From the NCBI GenBank assembly GCA_037176885.1, contig JAWWNJ010000079.1, positions 682,001 through 746,000 on the forward strand: a DNA stretch of 64,000 bases, in the 5' to 3' direction. A model generated the notes under the pieces. That model did not search any database, was not told the DNA's origin, and saw only the letters and a program-made list of their open reading frames with translations. Origin of the DNA: Favolaschia claudopus. Its lineage: Eukaryota; Basidiomycota; Agaricomycetes; Agaricales; Mycenaceae. Below, one piece after another: positions 40,901-51,096 of the stretch (position 1 is the stretch's first letter; every line of letters begins with the position of its first letter). Both the position numbers and the translations under genes were made by a program.

Positions 40901-42321
40901 ACGCAAACGTACTTCCTTGCTCCTTCGTCCTTCGCCGCAAACGCGATGAAAACAACAATGTCAAGTCCCACAAGGCTCGACTCGTTGCTGGCGGCCACCG
41001 ACAAGTCTACAATGTCGACTACACCGAAACCACCTCGCCCACGATGACCCTCGCCACTCTCCGCTTCCTCCTCGCGCTCGCAGCCCGCTACAACCTCGAA
41101 ACGGAGAACATCGACTTCTCCAGCGCGTACACCAACGCCGATGTTGAAGAGGAAATATACATGGAGCAAGCTCCCGGCTTTGCCAAGCCCGGATTCGAGC
41201 ATCTGGTGTACCTACTCCTCAAAGCACTCTACGGGCTAAAACAAGCGGGAAGGTTGTGGTACCTAGCGGTCTATGACCTACTAGTACGGAAGCTGGGCTT
41301 CACACGGTGCGCCGCCGACCCCGCCGTCTTTTATATCTTCACCGAGTTAATCGGAATCATCATCGGCATTCATGTCGATGATTCCCTCATTCTTTCCAAC
41401 TCGAAGGCGGCGTGTGTCGCTATCAAGCGCGAGATCGCGGCGCGCTACGAGATCACAGACCTCGGCTCAGTCCGCTGGCTGCTTGGTTTCGAGATCCGCC
41501 GCGTTCGCGAGCTCCGTCGCATCACCATGTCCCAAACTGCATATATTGACACACTCGCTAAACGCTTCCACCTCACCCAGGCACAACCACTCTCCGTCCC
41601 CCTCGACCCCCACGTCAACCTCTACGACGACAACGCGAACGGCTCCCCCATTGAAACCACGCCGTACGCCCAACTCATCGGCTCGTTGATGTACGCGGCG
41701 ATTGGCACCCGCCCCGACATCGCGTTTGCCGTCTCCCTCCTTGCGCGCTTTATGGCCAAGCCAAAGTGAATGCACTGGGAAGCCGCCAAACGAGTCCTCC
41801 GCTACCTCATTGGTACTAAAAACTTCGCGCTCACCTTCGGTATCGACAGATCAGGCTTTCTCGCGTATACCGACGCCGACCACGCTTCCCAGGCCGACAG
41901 ACACTCAATCTCCGGCAATGTCTTCATCTTCGACGGCGCCGCCATCTCCTGGTCCTCGCGGAAGCAATCCATCATTGCCTTGTCATCCACCGAAGCCGAG
42001 TACATCGCTGCCGCTAGCGCCGCACGCGAAGTAACTTGGTTGCGAGTCCTCATCGAAGAACTCACCTCCTCTACCTATTCCCCCATCCCTCTCTTTTGCG
42101 ACAACCAAAGCGCTATCGCGCTCGCCATCAACGGGTTGATGAATTCCCGCAACAAACACATCGATGTCCGCTATCACTACGTTCGCGAGGCCAACGACGA
42201 CGGCACCATCTCCCTTGTCTACAAGCCCACGGACGACCAAATTGCTGATGCCTTCACCAAGGCTCTTCCCCGCGTCAAACTCGAGTTCTTCCGCGAGCAC
42301 ATGGGACTCCGCGCGACTTGA
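37963..42321 (+). pseudogene. Copia gag-pol reading frame, interrupted by a stop codon
   Basis: The frame opens in gag at about 37963 and runs 1268 codons. Landmarks are the zinc knuckle CNNCGQKGHWARDC (about residue 247), protease ALLDSGANRHYC (347), GAG-pre-integrase HCRMGHADIRGL with CKGCAMG, integrase core SDTWGP, TDGAGEF and SSAQNGKAERILQTL, then reverse transcriptase ENIDFSSAYTNADVEEEIYM, GLKQAGRLWY and GIHVDDSLI (about 1136). A TGA at 41767-41769 falls in FMAKPK-stop-MHWEAAKRVLRYL, where Copia proteins usually continue, so RNase H (DADHAS, LSSTEAEYIAA, CDNQSAIALA) is cut off in the same frame. No ATG is in frame before the conserved gag start. The two ATGs just after the LTR (37937 and 37958) are in another frame. 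The element is probably defective unless helped in trans. Confidence 0.9.
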
Positions 42322-42328
42322 GGGGGAG
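42320..42328 (+). promoter_or_regulatory. Polypurine tract of the Copia element
   Basis: GAGGGGGAG directly precedes the 3' LTR and overlaps the gag-pol stop. It should prime plus-strand synthesis. Confidence 0.85.
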
Positions 42329-42701
42329 TGTTAGCGGAATAGTCCGGAACAAGTCGGTGCGGAGATCTGCACGCTGAGCGGCAGGTCCCGAACGACACCC
42401 TATACGCTTACGTGTCCCCGACAGCGCTCTTCGTTCTGCCCACATCCACGGCTGAGCGAAGAGCGTACGTCCTTACCTTCGTTATAGTTTACCTCACTCA
42501 TTTACCATACTATCCACAGTAATAAGTTATATTCTATAGGTACATGAATCTACTGGTTCTGCCCACATCCACGGCTGAGCGAAGAGCTAATAAGTTATAT
42601 TCTATAGTGCCCGCACATCGACGGGACTTCACGCACATCAGCGTACCCTTCACCTCCCCCACGCCGTTACCTCCATCTACCCCCGACCTCCATTCTTAAC
42701 A
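42329..42701 (+). repeat. 3' LTR
   Basis: 373 bp. I find no difference from the 5' LTR on reading both through. Followed by the target duplication CAAAC. Confidence 0.92.
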
Positions 42702-43540
42702 CAAACTGTGTCTAAACTGTATGAAAATTCGGCAATCCCTCGGTACACTTCTGGCGAGTGGCGACGATCTTGGGCTACTTACCGGCTTTTGGGGCTCAAA
42801 AACGCGTTTTTCGATGCCGTCTAAACACGCTTGCACCACCCCGGGATGTCTCTTGGCTAATCAATGCTTTATATCACCGCTCTTCAATCATTTCGTTGTC
42901 CCCACTCAAAATATCCCTTCAAATGCATTCAAAGAGCCTCAATTCAGTACATCAAATGAAGAAGGGCTCCAATCAGAGAGCTATCACATTGGTCCAGTGG
43001 AGGTGCGTACCCTGTCAACTGTATATCGCGTGTATTTTGACCAAATGGGATGTCAGCAAAGTAAGCTAAATGCACATCAATTCAAGTCTCGTCAGACCAG
43101 GTGTTGGTGTGCGGGAACTGTCCTCCAAGATGTAAGCCGGGTCATCTTATTCAGAGCGGATTCCATCACCACGAGCAACAAGCACAGTAAGGAGATTTTG
43201 CTACCACATTTCACCCAGTTATTCTACAAGCAGCCAGTAGCTAGCCGCAATGTGCACTTCAATGCAGTTTCAATCAATACAATTACTTGTTCTACACAAC
43301 CAGTCAATATTAATATTTGAGATGAAGCGAAGCTCGCGCCTCCTCGCGCACTCTCAATTTGATGTGGATTTAGGATCAATTCATCCTTTTTGAGTCTTTC
43401 CTGAGCAGCGACAAGCTTCCTTGGAACTCCCGTATCTTCTCCCTTTCTCCCTCTTTTTCCCTTTCTTTTTCGCAATTTTCCAGCACGGGACCCAGTACAT
43501 TGAATAAAAAACCCGCCGTGCACCTGGAGCTGGCAGGCTA

Positions 43541-43619
43541 TTTTAAAAAACACGGTCATTAGACGTACGACTTCTTTTAAAAAATAACGGCAGTTTAGAG
43601 GCGGGGTTTTTAAAAACAC
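43541..43619. repeat. Inverted repeat, left copy (partner 46813-46890)
   Basis: About 78 bp match the complement of 46813-46890 with few differences. The shared core includes AGACGTACGACTTCTTTTAA and GAGGCGGG. The two could be terminal repeats of a 3.35-kb element or two related small elements in opposite orientation. Confidence 0.65.
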
Positions 43620-46600
43620 CAGAGGAGCCTTGAAGCCATCAATAAGGGCTTCGACGTCGTGAAATCAAGTGTGATCGCTGTGCGGACAGCGATCAAAGTG
43701 TGCTGATCGTCGTGGACGACGAGGACATGTTTGTTGCAGCTTGACTCACCGCCATCATTGTTGCCGTCTGTTAGAAACTCAAGATACTTCCAAATCGGGC
43801 AACTCATCATTTCTGCTCACGACAAAAAGCCATTGCATTTTGAGCTCCTACACAACATACATGAAGAGGAGTGGTCACTACTCGAGTATACACTCCAAAC
43901 AAACATTTGAGTAACCTTCCAGCAGAAGATACAGGAAAATAGAGCGGCATTTGATACGTGAATCAAACGTGAATATTGTTTATAGAAATACTTCGAGAAT
44001 ACTTGTACTTACTATGCTACGTAGCGCTATAGCCCCACGGGCATCGTCGGACATCCGCATCGAAGGACGGTAACATCTTACAGAAGTACGCGTCAGAGGA
44101 AGCAGCGGAGGTGGACGCCACTCGCGTGAGTCAATCAGCTCGCGCAGCGCAGAGAGCGGTGTTAGGGGATACGGCGCAGGGAGAGACGAGACAACGCCGC
44201 AGATACGTCGCGGAAGAATGGTATAGCGACATGTTAATGTTGCCAACGCGTGTGGGGGGGTCGGGTTGATGGTGATGGCGACGAGTAGATGCCGGCAAAT
44301 CGACAGGAAACAGCTCCAGTTCCAGATGAGCAGCCGCACGGTGCTGGTGGGAGAATGCACGAGCAGCACTTGTAAAGCACAGCTGTGACATGTTATCTAC
44401 ATACACTTGCAAGGCACAGTTGGTCCGGTCTCGACGGCAGTAGTTTCGAGGAAAAGGGCGGCGCTGGTAAAGAAGCGGGTCCAGCCGGTGTTGAATACTT
44501 GGAGTCAAGATCATAGCAATCACAATGATATCCCAAGAGATTCGATCTGACCTTCACAGATTCAATAGACAAGTAAGTACGGGATGTGCAGCATACAAAA
44601 CCTTGCCACACCTTTAATAAGCTCAACCAGGCCAGACGGCTTCGCGGTGGGGAGTCAAAGCCTATCTATGCAGCAATTCTCCATCCCTTGGTGTTTCGAA
44701 GCTTTGTAGACCGTTGGATCTCTCAGCAGCACAGACAAGGTGTTGCCGAGTTGTCGAGCAAAATAAGAGATATCCAGCCGCTAGTGTTGCCAGATAGGAC
44801 CAGAGCGCAAGAACAGGACATAGAGAACTCCAAGGAATAATTCTGAGGCCAGTATGCGAAGAAGGAGGTCGCTGAATGCAGCCACAGTGGCGAATGTCGT
44901 GGGCTGAAGCAAGAGTGTCACGTTCGTGACAGCGTGACTTTCTCCATCATAACTGGTCGAAACATTGAACATCGGGATGTTGCAACATGCACTTGAGCTT
45001 TGAACTAGTTTTAACTCAGCAGATATAATACTACTGATACTATCTTTCGTCTAGCAGCTTCAAATATAAGAATCCGAATTTATATTGAGACGATTTTGTC
45101 ATGGACAACTCATAGCTCAGATTCAAAGTTGACGTTTCCTATACACATATAGAATTTAGAGACCGCTGTTTCTTAGCACTCTTAAGTAGGTTGCATGCTC
45201 TATCAGGAGCTCAGACCTCAATTGAAACCTACAGATACTGAGCAGGTTGGTGTGACAGGGGGAATTCTGACCTTATATCTTGCTCCAATGTTCACCTTTT
45301 GAGCTGAGAACGTGGATTGTGGATTGGAAGCACAATATAGTCAGTGTGGTACAATTCCAGGATGATAGCACACGTTTGAAAAAACTCCATTTTCCCAGTA
45401 TTTCGCGAATTCCGGGGCCAGGTGGGGGCCCGAGTGGTCAATTGAAGAACTGACCTCGAGTCCAAGCAAGTTTGAGCTCGAATCAATCGATTGAACTGGG
45501 GTTCAGTCTCTTCCTGAACGAAAGTGAGTGAAAGGGATCAAAATTGAGCATCGACACACTAAGGTTTTGTGTGGAAACCCATTAAGTAGGGGATACAACC
45601 TAAATTACAATGTCATTTCAGCTCACACATTTATTCGCTGGACTCAACTGCGCCAAATCTTGTTTGTGTCAATCTCCTGCGCATCTCACGAATTTAGGGG
45701 AATTATTGGCCCCATTCCGATCCTCAAATGCACCGACCATCGATGTTTCGACCGGTTAGCGATCAATTTGGCTGGAGTTTGAGTTCGATAAAGTATAAGA
45801 TATTTACCTATGCATGGATTGTCCTACTATCGAGACATTATATGCTTACTTAGCCAATCTTTTTAATTACATTCAGATTCCAGTGTCCAAGGGAAGGTTC
45901 GCTCTTGAAATTCAATGTTTTCTGAACATCGGTATTCCTCGGCACGGGCTCCGGCATCGGTCCGAGCTCCCGAAGTGTTTCGACCGATTAGTGACGGGAT
46001 TTGAATCGTGAATATAGTATTGACTTCGGCACGAGATCGTTCGATTTCTAGATATGTTGGGTATACCCTTGATCCTAAGACGAGACCAATGAAGATCAAT
46101 GGGTTAGATACAAATTAGGTGTACTATCCTTGAAGCTCGACATTGGGTGAATTTTGCCTGCTCGGAAAGAGTTTTTGACCACGGACACAGGCTCGCAGAC
46201 CCGGTGGCAGATACTTGGCAGTAGAGTGCAGCCTCCAGCACACAGAGAAACAATATCATCAGCGAGGGAAACGAATTCTCTCTTGAAGTGGGCATATAAA
46301 ACAGCCGAATTCGAATTTGCAGCGCTTGAGAGAATATCGAGCGGTTTAGGGGTCGCCTTTGAGGAGTATTCGTGTCAGTATCCTTCATTCTAGCCCCTTA
46401 GGCTTGCCAGAACGGCCAGGGAAACGAGCGAACCAGCAGGGAAGAAATCGGAGTGGGTATCTGATCGCATCAATACAATCATTGGATCAATCCGTCCCAT
46501 CAACCTAACCCGCCCACCGATTCTCCGCCCAAACCCTGCCGCTTTGCTCGTCTACCCCTCACCATGGAGCCCATATAACACAGCAGGAGCGTGTCTACAG

Positions 46601-46812
46601 TACTCTATGGATCTAACAATAGCACTGTGCCAGTTACTTCGTGTTCTGTGGTGCGGGAATGGCCGTGCCCGATCCCAACTTTTGGCGAGGTGCGTGTGGG
46701 GCGGGCACAGCGGCGGGCAACACAGCCACGCGCCCATTTGGCGCCCCGACGGACGCGCCAACGACGCCGCCGCTCTAAACCTGCCGCATTAGGTAGTAGG
46801 TAAGTCTCCTCT

Positions 46813-46890
46813 AGTCTTTTTAAAAAGCCCGCCTCTAAATTACCGCTATTTTTTAAAAGAAGTCGTACGTCTAATCTCCGTGTTTTTTTA
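46813..46890. repeat. Inverted repeat, right copy (partner 43541-43619)
   Basis: Contains CCCGCCTCTAAATTACCGCT and TTAAAAGAAGTCGTACGTCT, the complement of the left copy. No clear target duplication was identified at either end. Confidence 0.65.
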
Positions 46891-46929
46891 TATGAAAGTG
46901 CCGTCTACGGCTGCGCCGTGACGGATTGC

Positions 46930-47170
46930 GTCTCGTCAATTCCTCTTTAACTACAACTGAGATCTGTGGCGACTCCTCGACCATGTATATATTCATCGAA
47001 CTCTCGAACTCTTTTCGGCTCTCCCCCACTCTCCGGGTGAAATACTTAATCCAGCCTGTAAAATTTTGTTCCAGCACTACTTAGTAGTAACAGTCATCGC
47101 AGAAATATCCCTTCCATCGACAAAAGCTATGAATGAAAGAAGCATGGTATCGACAGATCACCCAATGAAT
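46930..47170 (+). repeat. Fragment related to the flank of the secreted-protein tandem unit
   Basis: Matches parts of 35029-35190 (CGGCTCTCCCCCACT, CCGGGTG, ATCCAGCCTG) and 35620-35685 (AAGCTATGAATG-like, ATCGACAGATC) in the same order but with the middle deleted. It is a dispersed repeat, not coding. Confidence 0.6.
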
Positions 47171-47777
47171 CAATGATCGAGTCAACCTCTAGCCTCTGTA
47201 GCACTCGAACAGCAAATCAGCAAACGTTTGTTGGCTTCTGTACGGACTCATACATTTTTTAAAACGTGACTATAGGTTTGGGGTCTACCTTGATATGTTC
47301 CTGCGATTAATGAAAACTGCGCCGAATAGCGGGAGTCTGTGTGCATCGCCGCGCAGTTTGGCTCGGTTTTCCGCTGAATAGGACGCAGCAGAAGATCGTA
47401 TCGCCGGCTGATTTTGCGGCGGGGCAGTGGCAGGCTCTGAGGTGCGATCTCCCACGCGAGTCTTACTTCTGACAGAATTGACAACGCAGCCTCAAGAACA
47501 TTTTGGAGGGCTAGCTAGTTCCTTCATGATTTCATCTAGGAATTTTCAGGATTCGACGATACAATTCTACGACGCGAAATTTCGCTACCTGGACCAAATG
47601 GCAAAGTTCAGGTGAATCGTTGTCTGTGTTTGACCCAGCGCTCCGATTTTACGCAAGAATGATGCATTAACAACAGCTCAAGTTGAGATCTGTCAAAAAA
47701 AGAATTCAAAGGTGCGCCTCGACTGTTCAGCGATGCTTACAAGGGACAAACAAAACTGATAATTATGGCTGGAGTTA

Positions 47778-49179
47778 CTGGACAAAAGTAGCGTGAGCCT
47801 GCATGATCATCCATGACAGCCCGTGGTCATGAATGTGTGCCCATGGTCATGCATGAACTCGAATGTTCATGCGTGATGGATGCATGATGGCCGATTTTGC
47901 CTGATCTCGAGCATGCAATGACCATGGATGAGATGTTGAGATTTTGTTACCTTAATATTCCACTAGCTTGCCATGCATGCTTGCTTCATCCATGGTCATT
48001 CATGGTCATTCTGACAATTTTCAACTTCGGTATTTATTTGATCCGAAGCACTTTTCCATCAATTTTGATGTACAGATTTGGCAGAAAAGCAGCGCAGCGA
48101 ACTATTTACTTCCCAGTGAACACTGTTCGTTAAAAATCATAGAGCTTGGTCTATAGCCTTATCTTGTTTTATCCCTTCTGTATCCCATAGGTAAATTGGC
48201 TCCGATTAATTGTGGACGGAGGTTACATAGTTCTAGGTGCCTACTACATTTGCATCGACTGTAACTCTATGAGTACTGTACTATTTCGATCAATTCGTCT
48301 GTCACGCGTCACAGGCACCTGGATTGACGAATATTTTCGCGCCTGTCACAGGTCACCGGAGGGATTGACGAATGTGACCGAAAAGTTGATAAAACCGGCA
48401 AAATAGGCTTTAAAATTCGATTTTTCGCCCACACACCTCGTTGAGCCCGCAAATCAAACATTTCCGGCGCTTTTCCCGAAGTTTCTTATCCTAGTGTGTC
48501 ATTTTGGTCTCTGACTGGCTCAAACGACCGCGAATTCCAGCCAATTCAGTCTTTTTGGAGCAAAATCTTGCAAAATCAGCCGCATTCATTCGGGAGTTGC
48601 AATTCTGGGGCTGCAAAATGTTCAAATTTCTCTGAAAAGAGGTGAGCAAACCCGACCCAGTTTCGGCACCATTGACGAATATTTCGAGGTGTCACGCTCG
48701 ATTCAGCTCAAAGACGAACTTTAAATTTCGTTTCGAGGTGTCACAGGTCACAGGCCGGGTGAATTGACCGAAATGGTACAGTATTGCTAAATAGTAAGGA
48801 GCATTTAGATTTTAGCCAACTAGCACTACTAATATACAGTCAGAACTTACACAATTTGAGAGTGCCGAGAGCTCAGACCACTATTAGTTCCCTGCAATTG
48901 AACTATAACTCGATAGATCAGCGGACCGCCGGAAGCCGAAGCTCTCCCCGAGAAGCCGAATGGACTGGAATTCTTCGGCATCAGGAATCATGACCATTCC
49001 GTGGTCATGAATGGCAAAATTTGCTTGAAGAACTTCATTAAATTCATGCCCATTGGCCACTCATGCACGTTAATCGATGCCGGACAGGGCACCATGAATG
49101 ACCATCGAGGTTCATGCACGTTCATGGATGATCATGCATGGGCATGGATGTCACGCGTGACCATCCCACTTTTGTCCAA
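47778..49179. mobile_element. 1.4-kb TA-flanked inverted-repeat element (outer)
   Basis: The ends CTGGACAAAAGT and ACTTTTGTCCAA are inverted and flanked by TA (47776-47777 and 49180-49181), as in Tc1/mariner elements. Both arms are full of CATG words (ATGATCATCCATGA, TGGTCATGAATG), mirrored between arms over about 200 bp. No transposase frame is present. A second element is nested inside. Confidence 0.7.
48276..48782. mobile_element. 507-bp TA-flanked inverted-repeat element nested in the outer one
   Basis: The left CTGTACTATTTCGATCAATT and right AATTGACCGAAATGGTACAG are imperfect inverted copies with TA on each side (48274-48275 and 48783-48784). Inside are repeated GTCACAGGTCAC-like words near both ends. 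Non-coding. It must have inserted after the outer element. Confidence 0.7.
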
Positions 49180-49340
49180 TAAAGCCCGTCATAGATAATC
49201 ATCTTCGTCTTGTCCTTTCGTTGCTTTCTCGTGGCGTAATATTTGGTTTGTTGTGCGGGAATTCGCCGTCAATATTTAATGCCCTAAGCACGGTCCGTAC
49301 ATTTTTTCTAGTGCACCTTCGACACTCATTGAAAAAGAAA

Positions 49341-50735
49341 ATGACTCGCTTCTCTTTTGGTTTGCTCGTCTTTTCGACCGCTCTAGTCGCAGCTCAAAAT
49401 TCCTCTGACCTTGGAAGTATTGAGAGGGTTGATGTTCCTGCGGGGAATACCATCAAAGCGGGGGACTTCATCACTTATGGGTACTTCTACAATCCGGAAC
49501 AAGTTTTCCGGCAGGTGCGACTTCACGAGCGCAGTGTCTTATAATTCAAATGTGCTGAATGTCGAACTCAGCTGAGAAATATCACTTCAGAGCTCATGAT
49601 CGGCGCTGCTGAAGGTACGTGAATCCATCCCAACCTCATGTCTTGCTCAATTCATCACAAATTGTAGAGAATGGAACGGCGGTGGCTAGCCTCATGTGTG
49701 GGTCGCAGTCGTACCATACCACATCTCCACTGACTTGCGCGTCTCTAGCCGTTCACGGGAACGACTTGGGCTCCCCGATTTCGGATGACATTGGTTTCTG
49801 GCTTCACGCTGCCGTGCGCTTATCGATCGCTCTCTCCCATATTGTCGCTAACTGTCATCGACAGACTCCCCCAGGCAACTACCACATCCGCGTCAACGGC
49901 ACGGTCTTCGACACCTCAAAGACATCGACCTCTGCGGATCCGGGGACACCTCTCGGCCCACTCACCGCTCGGTCGAAAACATGGATTCTCTCCCAGCCCG
50001 ATGCTTTCGCCTGCACCGTGCCGCAATTCACGCCTATCGTCAGCGTCGCGGATTCGAACTACAGCCCGCTGCAGTTGGGCCAGCCTCTGGCTGGCATGGT
50101 GTACTACCTCAATAATATCAGTACTGTTGGAACGATAACGGTTGCTCCGTCATGGGTCGATGTCACGTTTGGTGTACGAGGTTTCTTTTGTCCCTTGGTC
50201 TCTCAATATCTGAGTTTATTCTTTCAAGGGTGGATTGAATATTCCCCAAATGACAATGGAGGTTGTGAAATCTCCGTCACTGGATAGCGTGGGCTCCGTT
50301 ATTCTGGTACGTGTCTACATCCTTCTACCTCAAGGCTTTTCAATCATGCCTACTACTTGTCAGAACTCCACGAGCCAAGCGTACCAATTCCTTCCCATCG
50401 ACAAGTTCAAACTCGAAGCCGGTGCATTCAAGGTATATCTATTCTCGCCGTCTGTCATTCCTGTGTCCTCACCTATTTGCTTCTAGATCCGCGCAAACTT
50501 CACTGACAAGAACCACGCCGGAAACTTTGTGACCTTGTCCGATGAGTTCTACATTGCCTCGGGAGGCAACTGCGCCGGTCTGCAAAGCGGCAACTCGACT
50601 ACCTCGGGCGGGGGCTCTTCCGGAGATGGAAAGCAGAGCGCGCCGCCGAAAGGTGCCGCAGTGAGTTCGATGAGTATACCGTTCACTGGCCTTGCTGTGT
50701 TGTTCGTCAGTTTCGTCGCCGGGGTTCTTGCTTGA
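49341..50735 (+). CDS. Secreted GPI-anchored protein, uncharacterised
   Basis: Seven exons can be joined in phase from the ATG at 49341. A signal peptide (MTRFSFGLLVFSTALVAAQ) is followed by a beta-rich extracellular part with VPAGNTIKAGDFITYGYFYN, SELMIGAAE, the GNYHIRVNGTVF strand, LAGMVYYLNNISTVGTITVA, MTMEVVKSPSLDSVGSVIL and GNFVTLSDEFYIASGGNC. A Ser/Gly-rich stalk and a C-terminal hydrophobic tail (AAVSSMSIPFTGLAVLFVSF) with small residues before it form a GPI-anchor signal. Ten or so Asn-x-Ser/Thr sites suggest glycosylation. The layout resembles fungal Ser/Thr-rich GPI wall proteins (Kre9/Knh1-like region), but I cannot assign a function. The frame is intact. Confidence 0.75.
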
Positions 50736-51000
50736 TGCTTGGTCTGAGTCTCTTATTTTGGGAAATTTGACGGTTGTTCTATATGTCTAAACCTCGATAC
50801 ACATTGACCTTCATGTACACTATTTGTTGAATCTAATTGCTCGGCGAAAAACGGCACTACTAGTGATCACATCAATGTATTTTCGATCCGCCCGGTATCC
50901 CGAAATTGACAATGCCATTCAGCTCGACTCGTACCGTTCGTGGGTTACGATGACCGAGTTTTGAGAACGATACAGAAAGTCAGAAACCACTCCAATTATA
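50736..51000. other. Short spacer between convergent genes
   Basis: 3' flanks of the GPI protein gene and of the uncharacterised module gene on the other strand. Nothing else seen. Confidence 0.4.
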
Positions 51001-51096
51001 TCAAGGTCTTTTACTCGTCTTCCAAGGGCATTGAATCTGCCACACCTTCGGCGTATTTTCCGGATCAGCGGCCCGAAAGTCCTGATCAAGAGCGGG

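Larger units (their letters stand above)
37560..42701 (+). mobile_element. Full-length Ty1/Copia LTR retrotransposon (5142 bp)
   Basis: Two 373-bp LTRs (TGTTAG...TTAACA) bound the element, flanked by the 5-bp target duplication CAAAC (37555-37559 and 42702-42706). A polypurine tract precedes the 3' LTR. The internal frame has the Copia order gag, zinc knuckle, protease, integrase, reverse transcriptase, RNase H. By eye the LTRs are identical, which means a very recent insertion, yet the coding frame has a stop codon in pol (41767-41769). Confidence 0.95.
42702..47777. other. Gene-empty, repeat-derived region
   Basis: About 5 kb without a supportable gene. A 199-codon frame at 42721-43320 has an ATG but no motif. 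The region holds the inverted repeat pair at 43541/46813 and the fragment at 46930-47170. No transposase was seen between the inverted repeats. Confidence 0.45.

Noticed and set aside
42721..43320. A 199-codon frame just after the Copia element
   Set aside because: It has an ATG, but no motif, no splice-supported extension and no paralogue. Likely chance in AT-rich repeat-derived DNA.
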